This document shows positions 12,738 through 20,894 of a stretch of DNA of 21,266 nucleotides, piece after piece. The notes beneath the pieces were generated by a model. The model was not told the origin of the DNA. It did no database searches and saw only the letters and a list, made by a program, of their open reading frames with translations. The stretch spans positions 11,748 to 33,013 of the forward strand of contig DAYW01000018.1 in assembly GCA_002507085.1 (NCBI GenBank). The letters are read 5' to 3'. Numbering within the stretch: position 1 is the first letter of the stretch; the number at the start of each line of letters is the position of its first letter. The DNA is from an archaeon UBA168. GTDB taxonomy: Archaea > Thermoproteota > Thermoprotei_A > Marsarchaeales > UBA168. The position numbers and the translations under genes were made by a program.

Positions 12738-13847
12738 TCAGGCCACCCCTATGCTGTTACCTATGCCAGCGACTATTACCTCGTCACCGGCCTTCGTCTG
12801 CTCCCTTATGACCTGCTTTACCTTTTCCACGGCCGCCGGTATGGCATCCGCTATCTCCTTTCTCATGCCGGTTATGGCCTCATCCATCGATTCTTTGAGA
12901 ATTATCGCTAGCAGAGGGACGTTGTGGGTTCTGGCGGCCTCCTCTATCTTGAACTTCTCGGGACCTGGATCCCCTATAGCGGCACCCACTCCCTCAACGA
13001 TCTCTCCGCTGTTATCCCCTTCCAGCTTCAGCGCCGCATCCACCGTTATTATGAGCTTGACCTTATCTCCCTCGCTCTCTATCAGCCTCTGTACGCCCTC
13101 ACCTGGCTTCCCAACCCTTCCGCCAGGCCCCTTGGCCTTGAGTATAAGCAGCGTCCTGCCCTCGAACTCCTGCTTTGCGAAGACGGTCTTTGTTCCCTCT
13201 ATCTCCTGCATCGGTGCACCTGCGGCCAGCATGTGGGCTACCATCGGTCCTGCTCCATCGCCTATTGGCTTGCCATCTAAGAAGGCGTTCATGGCTTTTT
13301 CGTAGCTGCGCGCTATTTCCTTTATCTGGCCAAGGCTCATGGCCACCTGCATCAGAATCATCCAATTGTTCTGTTTTGTACCAAGGACAAGATAATGCCT
13401 TATGTAGCGGTAGATGAAGTTAAGTGCCATGGCAGCCTCCATGGCCACCGCCAAGTTGGCCTGCTCCTCACTTGAGGCATTGGGCGCGAGTTTTGCCATC
13501 TCTTGATCAAACCGGTTCTCCCTCACGTCAAGCAGGTACTCCAACCTCTTGAGGACTCCGCTTGGATCCCTATCCACCGGCTCAATGGTAAAGAACTCTA
13601 GGAAGTCCTTTATCCTTTGGCTTGGATCCATGTTCGGCTTTCCCCTCTGAACCACGGCGTTGATCAGCTTAGCCGTCGCTGCGTCGCTAACAGCTTTCAT
13701 CTCTTTGAGAAAGCTCTCGATTTGGCTCTTCCAGATCATCGACTGTAGCTTTTGCCCGTAGAACATCAGATATATCCATGCCACTGTAACCAGCAAGTAG
13801 ATGATCCATCCGGTCGTGCTACTTGGCAATAGACCTGACGTGCTCAA
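12738..13847 (-). CDS. DUF1512-family membrane-anchored protein
   Basis: A 369-residue protein matching from memory the DUF1512 family, which is common in Thermoproteota and has no established function. One N-terminal transmembrane helix (GWIIYLLVTVAWIYLMFYG, about 13-31) precedes a large soluble helical domain. Then comes a beta-alpha domain rich in glycine: GDGAGPMVAHMLAAG (about 208-222), LKAKGPGGRVGKPGEGVQRL, GVGAAIGDPGPEKFKIEEAA and, at the end, VIVAGIGNSIGVA. These glycine patterns look like nucleotide- or phosphate-binding turns, but that is inference. The TTG start is supported by a minus-strand TATA box CTTAAATA about 29 bp upstream. It shares the upstream gap with the divergent coaD. 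Confidence 0.85.
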   Translation of the reverse strand: MSTSGLLPSSTTGWIIYLLVTVAWIYLMFYGQKLQSMIWKSQIESFLKEMKAVSDAATAKLINAVVQRGKPNMDPSQRIKDFLEFFTIEPVDRDPSGVLKRLEYLLDVRENRFDQEMAKLAPNASSEEQANLAVAMEAAMALNFIYRYIRHYLVLGTKQNNWMILMQVAMSLGQIKEIARSYEKAMNAFLDGKPIGDGAGPMVAHMLAAGAPMQEIEGTKTVFAKQEFEGRTLLILKAKGPGGRVGKPGEGVQRLIESEGDKVKLIITVDAALKLEGDNSGEIVEGVGAAIGDPGPEKFKIEEAARTHNVPLLAIILKESMDEAITGMRKEIADAIPAAVEKVKQVIREQTKAGDEVIVAGIGNSIGVA

Positions 13848-13872
13848 CTTTAATTCATATTCTTCTATGATA

Positions 13873-13880
13873 GGTATTTA
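13873..13880 (-). promoter_or_regulatory. TATA box of the DUF1512 operon
   Basis: Minus-strand ACTTAAATACC is centred about 29 bp before the TTG at 13847. This supports the otherwise unusual start codon as the beginning of a nearly leaderless message. Confidence 0.45.
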
Positions 13881-13920
13881 AGTATAAGTATGAGCCTAGC
13901 CTTTAGCGGCACCATTGCGA

Positions 13921-13928
13921 TTTATAAG
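13921..13928 (+). promoter_or_regulatory. TATA box of coaD-pheS-pheT
   Basis: TTTATAAG is centred 23 bp before the ATG at 13947. An upstream in-frame ATG at 13890 precedes this box and would lie outside the transcript, so 13947 is the better coaD start. Confidence 0.55.
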
Positions 13929-13946
13929 CTGGGACCTTTAGCTCGC

Positions 13947-14408
13947 ATGCCCTGCTTCGATAAGGGGATCCTCGGGGGTACCTTCGACTTCATACACAGA
14001 GGCCACAAGGACCTTCTTGAAACCGCGTTCAAGGTAGCCGCAGAGGTAACCATAGGACTTACAACGGACGAATTCGCGATGAAAAGGAGGAAAATAGCTC
14101 ACGTTTACGAGGAGAGAAAAGCCTCTCTTACTGCGTTTCTCAACTCACGGGGATTCGCAGGGCGTTACCATTTGGTACCTATATCCGATCCCGTGGGGCC
14201 CGCCCTAGGAGATTACGATGTGCTTATAGTAAGCGAGGAGACCCTCCCAGGAGCTAAGCTGGTGAATGAGGCAAGGGCTAACGCAGGAATTAAAAAACTC
14301 ATCTTAGTTGTGGTACCCATGGCATTGGCATATGACAAAAAACCTATTTCTAGCACAAGAATAAGAGAAGGAGAAATAGATGAAGAGGGAAACAAAGTTG
14401 AGCTCTGA
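13947..14408 (+). CDS. coaD: Phosphopantetheine adenylyltransferase, archaeal type
   Basis: 153 residues from the ATG at 13947. It has the nucleotidyltransferase signature GGTFDFIHRGH (9-19), whose two His bind the ATP phosphates, and the C-terminal KPISSTRIREGEID, typical of archaeal enzymes (ISSTRI). It transfers AMP from ATP to 4'-phosphopantetheine, giving dephospho-CoA in the cytoplasm. The frame stays open to an ATG at 13890, but the extra 19 residues are not part of the fold and lie upstream of the TATA box. Its last 29 nt overlap the start of pheS, implying translational coupling. Confidence 0.88.
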   Translation: MPCFDKGILGGTFDFIHRGHKDLLETAFKVAAEVTIGLTTDEFAMKRRKIAHVYEERKASLTAFLNSRGFAGRYHLVPISDPVGPALGDYDVLIVSEETLPGAKLVNEARANAGIKKLILVVVPMALAYDKKPISSTRIREGEIDEEGNKVEL

Positions 14409-15777
14409 CAGGGTCCAGCTCGTGCTTGACTTTGTTAAGGGTCTCAAGGAGTTTAAGCTCGAATCCCTGTCTAAGGCTCTAGGCATACCCGAGGCCACCT
14501 TGGCCTCCACGCTTGAAGATATGAAGCAAAACGGCATCATCGACTTCACCGTGAAAGAGGAAGAGAGCTACGAGCTCACCGAACGGGGAGCAAGGTATAA
14601 GGTCGATGGTTTACCCGAGGCCAAGCTGACCTCGCTTCTAAGGGAAAAGGGGGCGTTAAGCGTTGATGAGGTGAAGGAAGAGCTGAAGGACGAGGCAAAC
14701 GCCGCGATATCTTGGGCAATCAAAAAAGGGTATGCCTACTTAAAGAAAGAGAACGGAAAAACAACAATTTACTTCAGGAAGGCTTCGACCGAAACCCTCG
14801 ATGATTTGATATCCACAAACCGCGCTGAGGCCCTTCAAAGGGGCATAATAAGGAGAAAGATCGCCAAAACTTATCATTTGGTGAGCGCTAGGGCCGTAGA
14901 GCAACCGCACCTTCCCGCTCTGACTAGGTTGACCCACGATGATATAATAAGCGGACGCTGGAAGCAGGGCCTTAAGCCGTACGACCTTTCGGCATTGCCG
15001 CAGCCTTCAAGGGGAGGAAAGAAGAACTTCTTTGAGGAGTTCCTGAGCTGGGTGAGGGAGATCCTTGAGGACATGGGATTCCAAGAATCGCTGGGACCGT
15101 ATGTCGAGACCGAATTCTGGAACTTTGACGCGCTCTTCCAGGCCCAAGACCATCCGGCGAGGGAAATGCATGACGTGCTTTACATCGAGGGAAAGGGGAA
15201 AATCGATGACGAGGATTTGATAAGGAGGGTTGCCAAAGAGCATGAGCTGGGATGGGGCTACTCGTGGAGCCTTGAAAAGGCCTCATCCTTGGTTTTAAGA
15301 TCACAAAACACGGCCGTCTCCGCGAGGTTCCTGGCAGAGCACAAAGAGAGGCCGATCAAAATGTACTCCGTTGACAGGGTTTTCAGAAAGGACGAGATCG
15401 ATCAAAAGCACCACATAGAGTTTTATCAGAGCGAGGGGATCGTCGTTGACAAAAATCTGTCGTTGGCAGACCTCATGGGTTTCCTAACTCAGTTTGCAAG
15501 ACAACTGGGGTTTGATGAGGTTAGGTTCTATCCGAGCTACTTCCCCTTCACGGAGCCCAGCGTGGAGGGATACGTTAAGCACCCGGTTCTGGGATGGATG
15601 GAGGCGCTTCCAGGCGGCATTTTCAGGCCCGAGGTAACCAGACCGTTGGGCACCGACGAACCAGTGCTCGCATGGGGAATAGGCATAAGCAGATTGGCCA
15701 TGGCCAAGTTCGGCTTAAATGACATAAGGCTTCTATACAGCCCGGACGTCGACTTTCTGATAGAGGAGGAGCTTTGA
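14380..15777 (+). CDS. pheS: Phenylalanyl-tRNA synthetase alpha subunit
   Basis: 465 residues, normal for the archaeal/eukaryal-type alpha chain. The N-terminal 130 residues contain winged-helix tRNA-binding modules (LESLSKALGIPEATLASTLEDM; ALSVDEVKEELKDEANAAISWAI). The class II catalytic domain shows HPAREMHDVLYI (phenylalanine pocket region), motif 2 RVFRKDEIDQKHHIEFYQSEG and motif 3 LAWGIGISRLAMAKFG. With PheT it forms the heterotetramer charging tRNA-Phe. The ATG lies within the end of coaD, and GAAGGAG about 7 nt upstream is a clear Shine-Dalgarno site, in contrast to the leaderless first gene. Confidence 0.96.
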   Translation: MKRETKLSSDRVQLVLDFVKGLKEFKLESLSKALGIPEATLASTLEDMKQNGIIDFTVKEEESYELTERGARYKVDGLPEAKLTSLLREKGALSVDEVKEELKDEANAAISWAIKKGYAYLKKENGKTTIYFRKASTETLDDLISTNRAEALQRGIIRRKIAKTYHLVSARAVEQPHLPALTRLTHDDIISGRWKQGLKPYDLSALPQPSRGGKKNFFEEFLSWVREILEDMGFQESLGPYVETEFWNFDALFQAQDHPAREMHDVLYIEGKGKIDDEDLIRRVAKEHELGWGYSWSLEKASSLVLRSQNTAVSARFLAEHKERPIKMYSVDRVFRKDEIDQKHHIEFYQSEGIVVDKNLSLADLMGFLTQFARQLGFDEVRFYPSYFPFTEPSVEGYVKHPVLGWMEALPGGIFRPEVTRPLGTDEPVLAWGIGISRLAMAKFGLNDIRLLYSPDVDFLIEEEL

Positions 15778-15778
15778 C

Positions 15779-17386
15779 ATGCCGACCAACAAACTCAACC
15801 TTAGAAAGCTGATGTCCGATTCTGGCCTTAGCAAGGAGGAACTCTTGGAGGCCATGCCCCTTTTGAAGGTGTCGGGTGAGGTCGTTGGAAGCGAGGTAGA
15901 GGTAGAGGTCACTCCGGATAGACCTGACCTGCTTGGACAGAAAGGGCTAGCGAAGGCTTTGAGGGCGTACTTCGCAGGCCAAGACGAAGAGCTCAGGGCC
16001 GGTGTCGATGCCGTGCCTGTCTTCCAAGACGAAGGAACGCTCAGGCAAAGGGGCTACTTCCAGGGCTTCTTCGTAAACGACGTTACGCTAGACGACGATG
16101 ACGTAAGAAGATTGATGGCGCTCCAAGAGCTTCTTCACAAAAGCTTTTGCAGGGACAGAACGAAAGCATCGATAGGGCTTCACGACGCAGCTGGAATAAG
16201 CGAGATCAGGTACACGACCACAAGGGGGGATGCAATACGGTTCGTCCCGTTGGGAGAATCCCGCGAGATGACCCCAAGAGAGGTTTTGAGCTTCACGGAA
16301 AAAGGAAAGATGTATGGCTCTCTGGTCAAAGGCGATGAGTTCCTGTTCTTGATTTCAAACAATGGAGTGATGTCGATGCCGCCCATAATCAACTCCATTG
16401 AGACGCAGGTATCGCCGTCAACAAAAAGGCTATTCGTTGACGTTGAAGGGATTGACCCCAGAACCGTTGAGCTGGTCACCAGCCTTTTGGTAAGGGAGCT
16501 CTCCGGGTACGGAGCCATCTCAAGAGCTGTCGTCAACGGCCCGGCGGGAAGGGTCGTTGTGCCTTCCCTTTCCGAGAAAAGGCGTGAACTCAGCGTTTTG
16601 ACCGCATCCAAGAGCTTGGGCATAGACCTGACGCCGGAAAGAGCAGCACAGGCGCTGCGCAAGATGGGGCACCGCGTGCAACCAATTGGCGATAAACTGG
16701 AGGTCTTTTCCCCGTATTACAGGTTTGACGTGATAAGCGAGGTTGACCTGGTAGAGGACGTTATGATGGGGCTTGGGCTGAAGGAGCTTATCCCCTCGAT
16801 CCCCAGCACCTACACCATCGGAAAGAGGTCATCTGCAACGTCGCTTAGGGATAAGGTAAGGGAAGTCTTAGCCAACTTGGGTTACGTTGAGATCTCAACG
16901 ACCCTTCTAAGCGACGGAAAAAGCCAGTCGCTGGTTTATGAGACAGATCCCATAAAGGTCAAAAATCCCGTCAGCTCTTCCTACGATTCGCTTAGGGAGG
17001 GGCTTCTTCCAGACCTCCTTCAAGCCCTCTTCGTGAACAAGAAGAAGCGCATGCCGTTGAAGCTCTTTGAGGTAGGCCCGGTTGTAACCAAAGAGGGAAA
17101 CTCTGCAGTACAAAAAATCAACGCGGCGGCCGTGATAAGCGACTACTCGGTCAGCGTCGAGGACATACAAGGAGACCTCTTAAGGGTTGCCAGGCGTTTG
17201 CGCCTGGTTCTTGACGTCAAGCCCAAGGACTTTCCCTTCGCGATGTCTGGAAGATCAGCGGTTTTCGGCTCTGGCTGGATCGCAGAGATCTCACCCGAGG
17301 TTTTACTGAAGTTCGGCTACGACTTTCCAGTTGTGGCGTTTGAATTCACCGTTTTAACGCAGTTCCGCACAGAGATAGCACAATAA
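15779..17386 (+). CDS. pheT: Phenylalanyl-tRNA synthetase beta subunit
   Basis: 535 residues, typical of the archaeal beta chain, which lacks the bacterial EMAP-like N-terminus and C-terminal anticodon-binding domain. It starts MPTNKLNLRKLMSDSGLSKEELLEAMPLLKVSGEV with VEVEVTPDRPDLLGQKGLAKALRAY, the B1 domain. The central B3/B4 editing module follows (PPIINSIETQVSPSTKRLFVDVEGID). A B5 domain (about 275-345: SLGIDLTPERAAQALRKMGHRV...YYRFDVISEVDLVEDVMMGLG) and a catalytic-like domain (VREVLANLGYVEISTTLLS...NPVSSSYDSLREGLLPDLL) complete it. The ATG is one base after the pheS stop, with GAGGAGG upstream. B3/B4 would remove mischarged tyrosine. Confidence 0.95.
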   Translation: MPTNKLNLRKLMSDSGLSKEELLEAMPLLKVSGEVVGSEVEVEVTPDRPDLLGQKGLAKALRAYFAGQDEELRAGVDAVPVFQDEGTLRQRGYFQGFFVNDVTLDDDDVRRLMALQELLHKSFCRDRTKASIGLHDAAGISEIRYTTTRGDAIRFVPLGESREMTPREVLSFTEKGKMYGSLVKGDEFLFLISNNGVMSMPPIINSIETQVSPSTKRLFVDVEGIDPRTVELVTSLLVRELSGYGAISRAVVNGPAGRVVVPSLSEKRRELSVLTASKSLGIDLTPERAAQALRKMGHRVQPIGDKLEVFSPYYRFDVISEVDLVEDVMMGLGLKELIPSIPSTYTIGKRSSATSLRDKVREVLANLGYVEISTTLLSDGKSQSLVYETDPIKVKNPVSSSYDSLREGLLPDLLQALFVNKKKRMPLKLFEVGPVVTKEGNSAVQKINAAAVISDYSVSVEDIQGDLLRVARRLRLVLDVKPKDFPFAMSGRSAVFGSGWIAEISPEVLLKFGYDFPVVAFEFTVLTQFRTEIAQ

Positions 17387-17482
17387 GCTCCCGAATATAC
17401 GCCGAGGCGACCGGCTTAATGCCGCAAACAAATGCCTTCCTTTAGTTGCATGCGCCACCGTTGGGCTGCTCCAACCGTTATG

Positions 17483-17490
17483 CTTAAAAT
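17483..17490 (+). promoter_or_regulatory. TATA-like box in the pheT-tyrS gap
   Basis: CTTAAAAT is centred about 24 bp before a TTG at 17511 that begins a 73-codon frame. It may drive that frame or provide a leader for tyrS. Confidence 0.35.
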
Positions 17491-17510
17491 CGAAACAATA
17501 AACTTTGCCC

Positions 17511-17732
17511 TTGGACCTTCCTAGGAGCCGCCGAGATAGCGCTATGCTCACGATGAAAGCGGTTGCAAAAAGGGCCCAGGGGCCTTTCTCCATCAGCTGG
17601 TCTGCACGCAAGGGCAAGCTCACCGCTCACACTGTCATGACCAGTAGGTTCAGCAAAAAAATCAACAAAAAGCTCTTATTCACAAAGAGGGCGATAGCAG
17701 TATGCTCGCATGGGATGAAGAGGGAGCGCTAA
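17511..17732 (+). CDS. Doubtful small basic ORF
   Basis: 73 codons from TTG, rich in Lys, Arg and Ser (KRAQGPFSISWSARKGKLTA, SKKINKKLLFTKRAIAV), without recognisable family. The only support is the TATA-like box at the right distance and an uninterrupted frame. It overlaps a second small frame at its 3' end. It could be a basic nucleic-acid-binding peptide, part of a gene broken by a frameshift near the A-rich stretch at 17654-17672, or noncoding leader. The rest of the gap from 17387 shows a small GTTGG/CCAAC hairpin and nothing else. Confidence 0.2.
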   Translation: MDLPRSRRDSAMLTMKAVAKRAQGPFSISWSARKGKLTAHTVMTSRFSKKINKKLLFTKRAIAVCSHGMKRER

Positions 17733-17845
17733 CAGGCGTTTTATCCGTTAAGGGATTTGATCTTGAAGGCATGAAGTCGCGCTTAAACCCCTTAGCCGAT
17801 ATGGGGATCCCCTCTTTAAGAATCCGTTGCTTAAAGCACAGGTGA
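17702..17845 (+). CDS. Doubtful 47-codon ORF just upstream of tyrS
   Basis: ATG to TGA, reading MLAWDEEGALTGVLSVKGFD followed by LEGMKSRLNPLADMGIPSLR and IRCLKHR, ending 6 nt before the tyrS ATG. The residue mix (Trp, Gly, acidic and hydrophobic spacing) looks more like a real folded protein than the frame before it, and the frame is open back to 17648. No family is recognised. It may be a small coupled gene, or the C-terminal end of a gene whose first part is in the overlapping frame. A GGGGATCCCC palindrome (17803-17812) lies inside it, next to CTTTAAG, a possible tyrS TATA box. Confidence 0.3.
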   Translation: MLAWDEEGALTGVLSVKGFDLEGMKSRLNPLADMGIPSLRIRCLKHR

Positions 17846-17851
17846 CAGCGC

Positions 17852-18940
17852 ATGGAGCTTTCTGAAAGGATCAAAGCCTTTGAGGAAGTAAGCGAGGAGA
17901 TAATAACTAGAGAAGACCTTGTGGAACTGCTGAAGGAGAAAGAGCACCCGCTTGCCTATGACGGTTTCGAGCCATCGGGCGTAGCCCATCTGCCCTTGCT
18001 TTACCGCGCAATAACGATGAAAAGGCTCCTGGCGGTCGGCGTGAGGTTCAAGCTGTTCTTAGCGGATTGGCACGCGTGGCTGAACGGGAAGCTTGGTGGC
18101 AACATGGAGGCCATAAGGGCAGCAGGACAGTACTTCGTGGAGGCCTGGAGAGCTGCAGGCGTGCCTGTTGAAACCGAGGAAGTTCAAATCGTGTGGAGCA
18201 CTGACATTCTGGACAGCGACTACTTAACGACCATGCTAAGAATAGCAAACTACGTTACCGTAAGTAGGGCGACCCGCGCGCTCCCCATAATGGGCAGGAC
18301 GGCTGTTGAAAGCGATAAAATAGCTTTGCTTTTCTACCCAATAATGCAGGTAACCGACATATTCAAGCTGGGGGTTGACATTTGCCAGCTCGGCCTTGAC
18401 CAGAGAAAGGCAAACATGCTAGCCAGGGAGGTTGCAGAAAAACTGGGCCGCAAGAAACCAGTGGGCGTCCACCATCACATACTTGTTGGCCTTGAGGGCT
18501 TAAAGGCTGGTAGGGGCATGGATGAAAACGCCAAAAGAGACGCCATTATAACAAGCAAGATGTCAAAGTCATCTCCAAGGAACACCATATACTTGACCGA
18601 TGATGAAGAGACCATAAAGAAGAAGATCCTTGGTGCCGCCTGCCCTCCAGCGGTGCTTGAAGGCAACCCCATAGTGGAGTACGCGAAGTACATAGTGTTT
18701 CCGCTGTTCGGTGAGCTGAAGGTAGAGAGAGAGCTAGCGCATGGGGGCGATGTTGTATATAAGGCCTTTGATGAACTAGCAACGGACTACACGAACCAAA
18801 GGCTTCATCCTCTTGATCTCAAGCTCTCCTTGGCCTCAGCGCTTAACAGGGCAATAGAGCCCGTAAGAAGGCATTTGACAACAGACAACAAGACCAAGGA
18901 GCTCTGGGAGACGTTTTCTCCATATCTGCCCAAGCGATAA
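17852..18940 (+). CDS. tyrS: Tyrosyl-tRNA synthetase, archaeal/eukaryal type
   Basis: 362 residues, class I. The tyrosine and ATP pocket is marked by YDGFEPSGVAHLP (36-48), ADWHAWLNGKLGG (71-83) and FYPIMQVTDI (161-170; Tyr, Gln and Asp for tyrosine). Then come VDICQLGLDQRKANMLARE (175-193) and the signature KMSKSSPRN (236-244). The position of the HIGH motif reads HLPL (46-49), a departure from the HIGH/HLGH pattern. The compact C-terminal anticodon domain is typical of archaea. It charges tRNA-Tyr. It is followed 37 bp later by the separately promoted Sec61-beta gene. Confidence 0.95.
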   Translation: MELSERIKAFEEVSEEIITREDLVELLKEKEHPLAYDGFEPSGVAHLPLLYRAITMKRLLAVGVRFKLFLADWHAWLNGKLGGNMEAIRAAGQYFVEAWRAAGVPVETEEVQIVWSTDILDSDYLTTMLRIANYVTVSRATRALPIMGRTAVESDKIALLFYPIMQVTDIFKLGVDICQLGLDQRKANMLAREVAEKLGRKKPVGVHHHILVGLEGLKAGRGMDENAKRDAIITSKMSKSSPRNTIYLTDDEETIKKKILGAACPPAVLEGNPIVEYAKYIVFPLFGELKVERELAHGGDVVYKAFDELATDYTNQRLHPLDLKLSLASALNRAIEPVRRHLTTDNKTKELWETFSPYLPKR

Positions 18941-18951
18941 ACCGTTATGCG

Positions 18952-18957
18952 TTTAAG
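18952..18957 (+). promoter_or_regulatory. TATA box of Sec61-beta
   Basis: TTTAAG is centred about 24 bp before the ATG at 18978, predicting a leaderless transcript covering Sec61-beta and probably the DUF2070 gene. Confidence 0.5.
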
Positions 18958-18977
18958 CCAAAATCCATAACCGTATT

Positions 18978-19157
18978 ATGAGTAAGAGAAAGAAGAAAGA
19001 AGGACCAGCCCCCATGACAGCCGCGGGCCTAGTTAGGTATTACGAGGAAGACAAGGGCATAAACTTCAAGCCTAGCGTTGTAATAGGGATCGCCGTTGCG
19101 TTTTCTGTGGTGATCGCGCTGGCCGACGCGGGGCTCTTCAGCTTCATAAAGCCTTAA
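18978..19157 (+). CDS. secG: Preprotein translocase subunit Sec61-beta (SecG-like)
   Basis: A 59-residue protein. A basic N-terminus (MSKRKKKEGPAP) leads into the archaeal Sec61-beta signature MTAAGLVRYYEEDKGINFKP, followed by one transmembrane helix (SVVIGIAVAFSVVIALADAGLF) and a short outside tail. As a tail-anchored protein it binds SecY at its cytosolic side and forms the third subunit of the archaeal translocon. It lies 9 nt upstream of the DUF2070 membrane protein, so the two are likely co-transcribed, with the promoter about 24 bp before this ATG. Confidence 0.93.
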   Translation: MSKRKKKEGPAPMTAAGLVRYYEEDKGINFKPSVVIGIAVAFSVVIALADAGLFSFIKP

Positions 19158-19166
19158 GGGGTAAAA

Positions 19167-20894
19167 TTGGATCCTCAAAAGTCAGCCAACGAGCTTGAAA
19201 AACGCAAGAAGTGGCTTTTTCATGTACCGATACCAGACTGGCTGATATTTCCGGTCTCCTTTTTGGAACTGCTCGCCGTATTTCTGAGGTCATACGCGCC
19301 GCTTTTGGCGATTTTGCTAGCTGCCGCAAGCGTTGTTGTAATAGGGCTGCTTGCGACTTACCTGCAACCAAAAAAACTGTTTAACTTTAGGCAGTCGCTT
19401 CTCATGGGAGATTTTTTCTACTCCATACCCTTGATCTTCGAGTACCTACCTTTCAGGGGAATCGACCTAATGCCCATAGGCGTCTCTTTTACGGCCTACC
19501 CGGTGGCGCTGGCCTATATAGCTACCGTTGGAGACCCCCTTTTTTACCTCCCCATAGTGCTGGTTTTCTTCTTCCCCGTTATGGCGATCTCAAGCCTTCA
19601 TGAAGTCCCATACCTGGCGGTTATATACGCAGGTTCCATAGGCCTGGCCTACTTGACCGTGAATAAGATAGATAACAAGACCCTATCCATAATTGGCCTG
19701 AGGGGCTCAAGCTTTGGAGCTAGCTTCTTCAGGGCTTGGTTCAACAAGAATGATGAAGAATACGAGGAATACTTGGAAAGCCTTTCCAGCAAGAACCACA
19801 TAAAGAGCGATGTCTTTTACTTCGTTGACAAGAAGGGATCGCCCATAGGAAGCATCGTTGTTACCGACGCGCACCCAGGCCCCTTTCACGACGTTGGAAG
19901 CAGCACGCTTCCCACGATGGTATCGGAAAAGGTGGAAAGGGCAACGGGCGCTCCGTGCATGGTGCTAAGGGGAAAGGGGAGCCATGAAAACGACATACCC
20001 ACAAAGGAGCTCGCCGAGAGCTACTCCGAAACGATCTCCAGCTCAATGTTTATCCCTCTGAAGCTTCCAGCCATGGACCCACCAAGCGGCTGGACGGCTT
20101 GCACTACCGTCGATTTTAATCAGGTAAAGGCTGGACCCTTCACGTTAACTTCCATCAGATCCGATAGGGAAAACCTGGTACTTTTGAGCAAAGCACCATA
20201 CCCATGCGATGACATACCTTGGGAAATAGGAGAGGGTTTCGAGGCTTCGGGCTGCAAGGTCGCCGACGCGCATAACTCCGGTCCCATCGATGGTTATTCA
20301 ACCCTCAATTACTTTCCCCCATCCAATGTGGATCAAATAGCTACCGGGATAAAGAGGCTCGTGAGCTCGCAAGCGGAAGGAAGCGATTTTCAGGTGGGAT
20401 TTTCACACATCGAGGCCAAGGAATCTCTCAAAACCGGTATATGCGATGGCGGCGTGGTGGCGATGACCTGGAAGAAGATGACCAAGAGCGGTGTGTTGGT
20501 TTCCTTCCAAGGCAACAACATGGTCTTGGGGCTTAGAGATAAAATAGTTGAGGCGCTTAGAGGAATGGGCTTCAAGGAGGCAGAGGTGGCCACAACCGAT
20601 AACCACCAGTTGTCGACGTCGCTTCAGGCCGTGAACAGGTACAGCATGGTGGGGGCTGCTGACGAGGAAACCGTTTTGAGCTTGGCCCTAAAGGCAGCAA
20701 AAATGGCCCTGGAGAGACAAAGAGATGCCATGATGCTAGTTCAGAAGAGGGTTGACGAAATCAAGGTAATAGGGTCGGAGGGACTAGATAAGATAAACCA
20801 GGCCATGAAAGCCTCTCTTCCCATACTTGGAAAGTACTTCATAGCATCGCTCGTTTTGCTGGTATTGGCTTCAGCTTTTTTCTGCTTCGTTTAA
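19167..20894 (+). CDS. DUF2070-family polytopic membrane protein
   Basis: 575 residues from a TTG, with GGGG about 6 nt upstream and only 9 nt after Sec61-beta; no ATG gives a plausible shorter start. About six transmembrane helices fill residues 24-165. A large soluble domain (about 175-540) carries repeated Asp/His motifs: TDAHPGPFHDVGSSTLP (233-249), GKGSHENDIPTK (269-280), ADAHNS (366-371) and TTDNHQLS (476-483). One last helix (YFIASLVLLVLASAFFCFV) ends the chain. The order N-terminal bundle, soluble domain, C-terminal helix matches archaeal DUF2070, a family without known function. The motifs suggest a metal-dependent hydrolase, which is inference. The link to the translocon may be only positional. 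Confidence 0.85.
   Translation: MDPQKSANELEKRKKWLFHVPIPDWLIFPVSFLELLAVFLRSYAPLLAILLAAASVVVIGLLATYLQPKKLFNFRQSLLMGDFFYSIPLIFEYLPFRGIDLMPIGVSFTAYPVALAYIATVGDPLFYLPIVLVFFFPVMAISSLHEVPYLAVIYAGSIGLAYLTVNKIDNKTLSIIGLRGSSFGASFFRAWFNKNDEEYEEYLESLSSKNHIKSDVFYFVDKKGSPIGSIVVTDAHPGPFHDVGSSTLPTMVSEKVERATGAPCMVLRGKGSHENDIPTKELAESYSETISSSMFIPLKLPAMDPPSGWTACTTVDFNQVKAGPFTLTSIRSDRENLVLLSKAPYPCDDIPWEIGEGFEASGCKVADAHNSGPIDGYSTLNYFPPSNVDQIATGIKRLVSSQAEGSDFQVGFSHIEAKESLKTGICDGGVVAMTWKKMTKSGVLVSFQGNNMVLGLRDKIVEALRGMGFKEAEVATTDNHQLSTSLQAVNRYSMVGAADEETVLSLALKAAKMALERQRDAMMLVQKRVDEIKVIGSEGLDKINQAMKASLPILGKYFIASLVLLVLASAFFCFV

Noticed and set aside
17354..17623. 89-codon minus-strand frame with one hydrophobic stretch, overlapping the end of pheT
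   Set aside because: Overlaps a secure gene antisense, no promoter seen, and codon pattern and composition are not protein-like.
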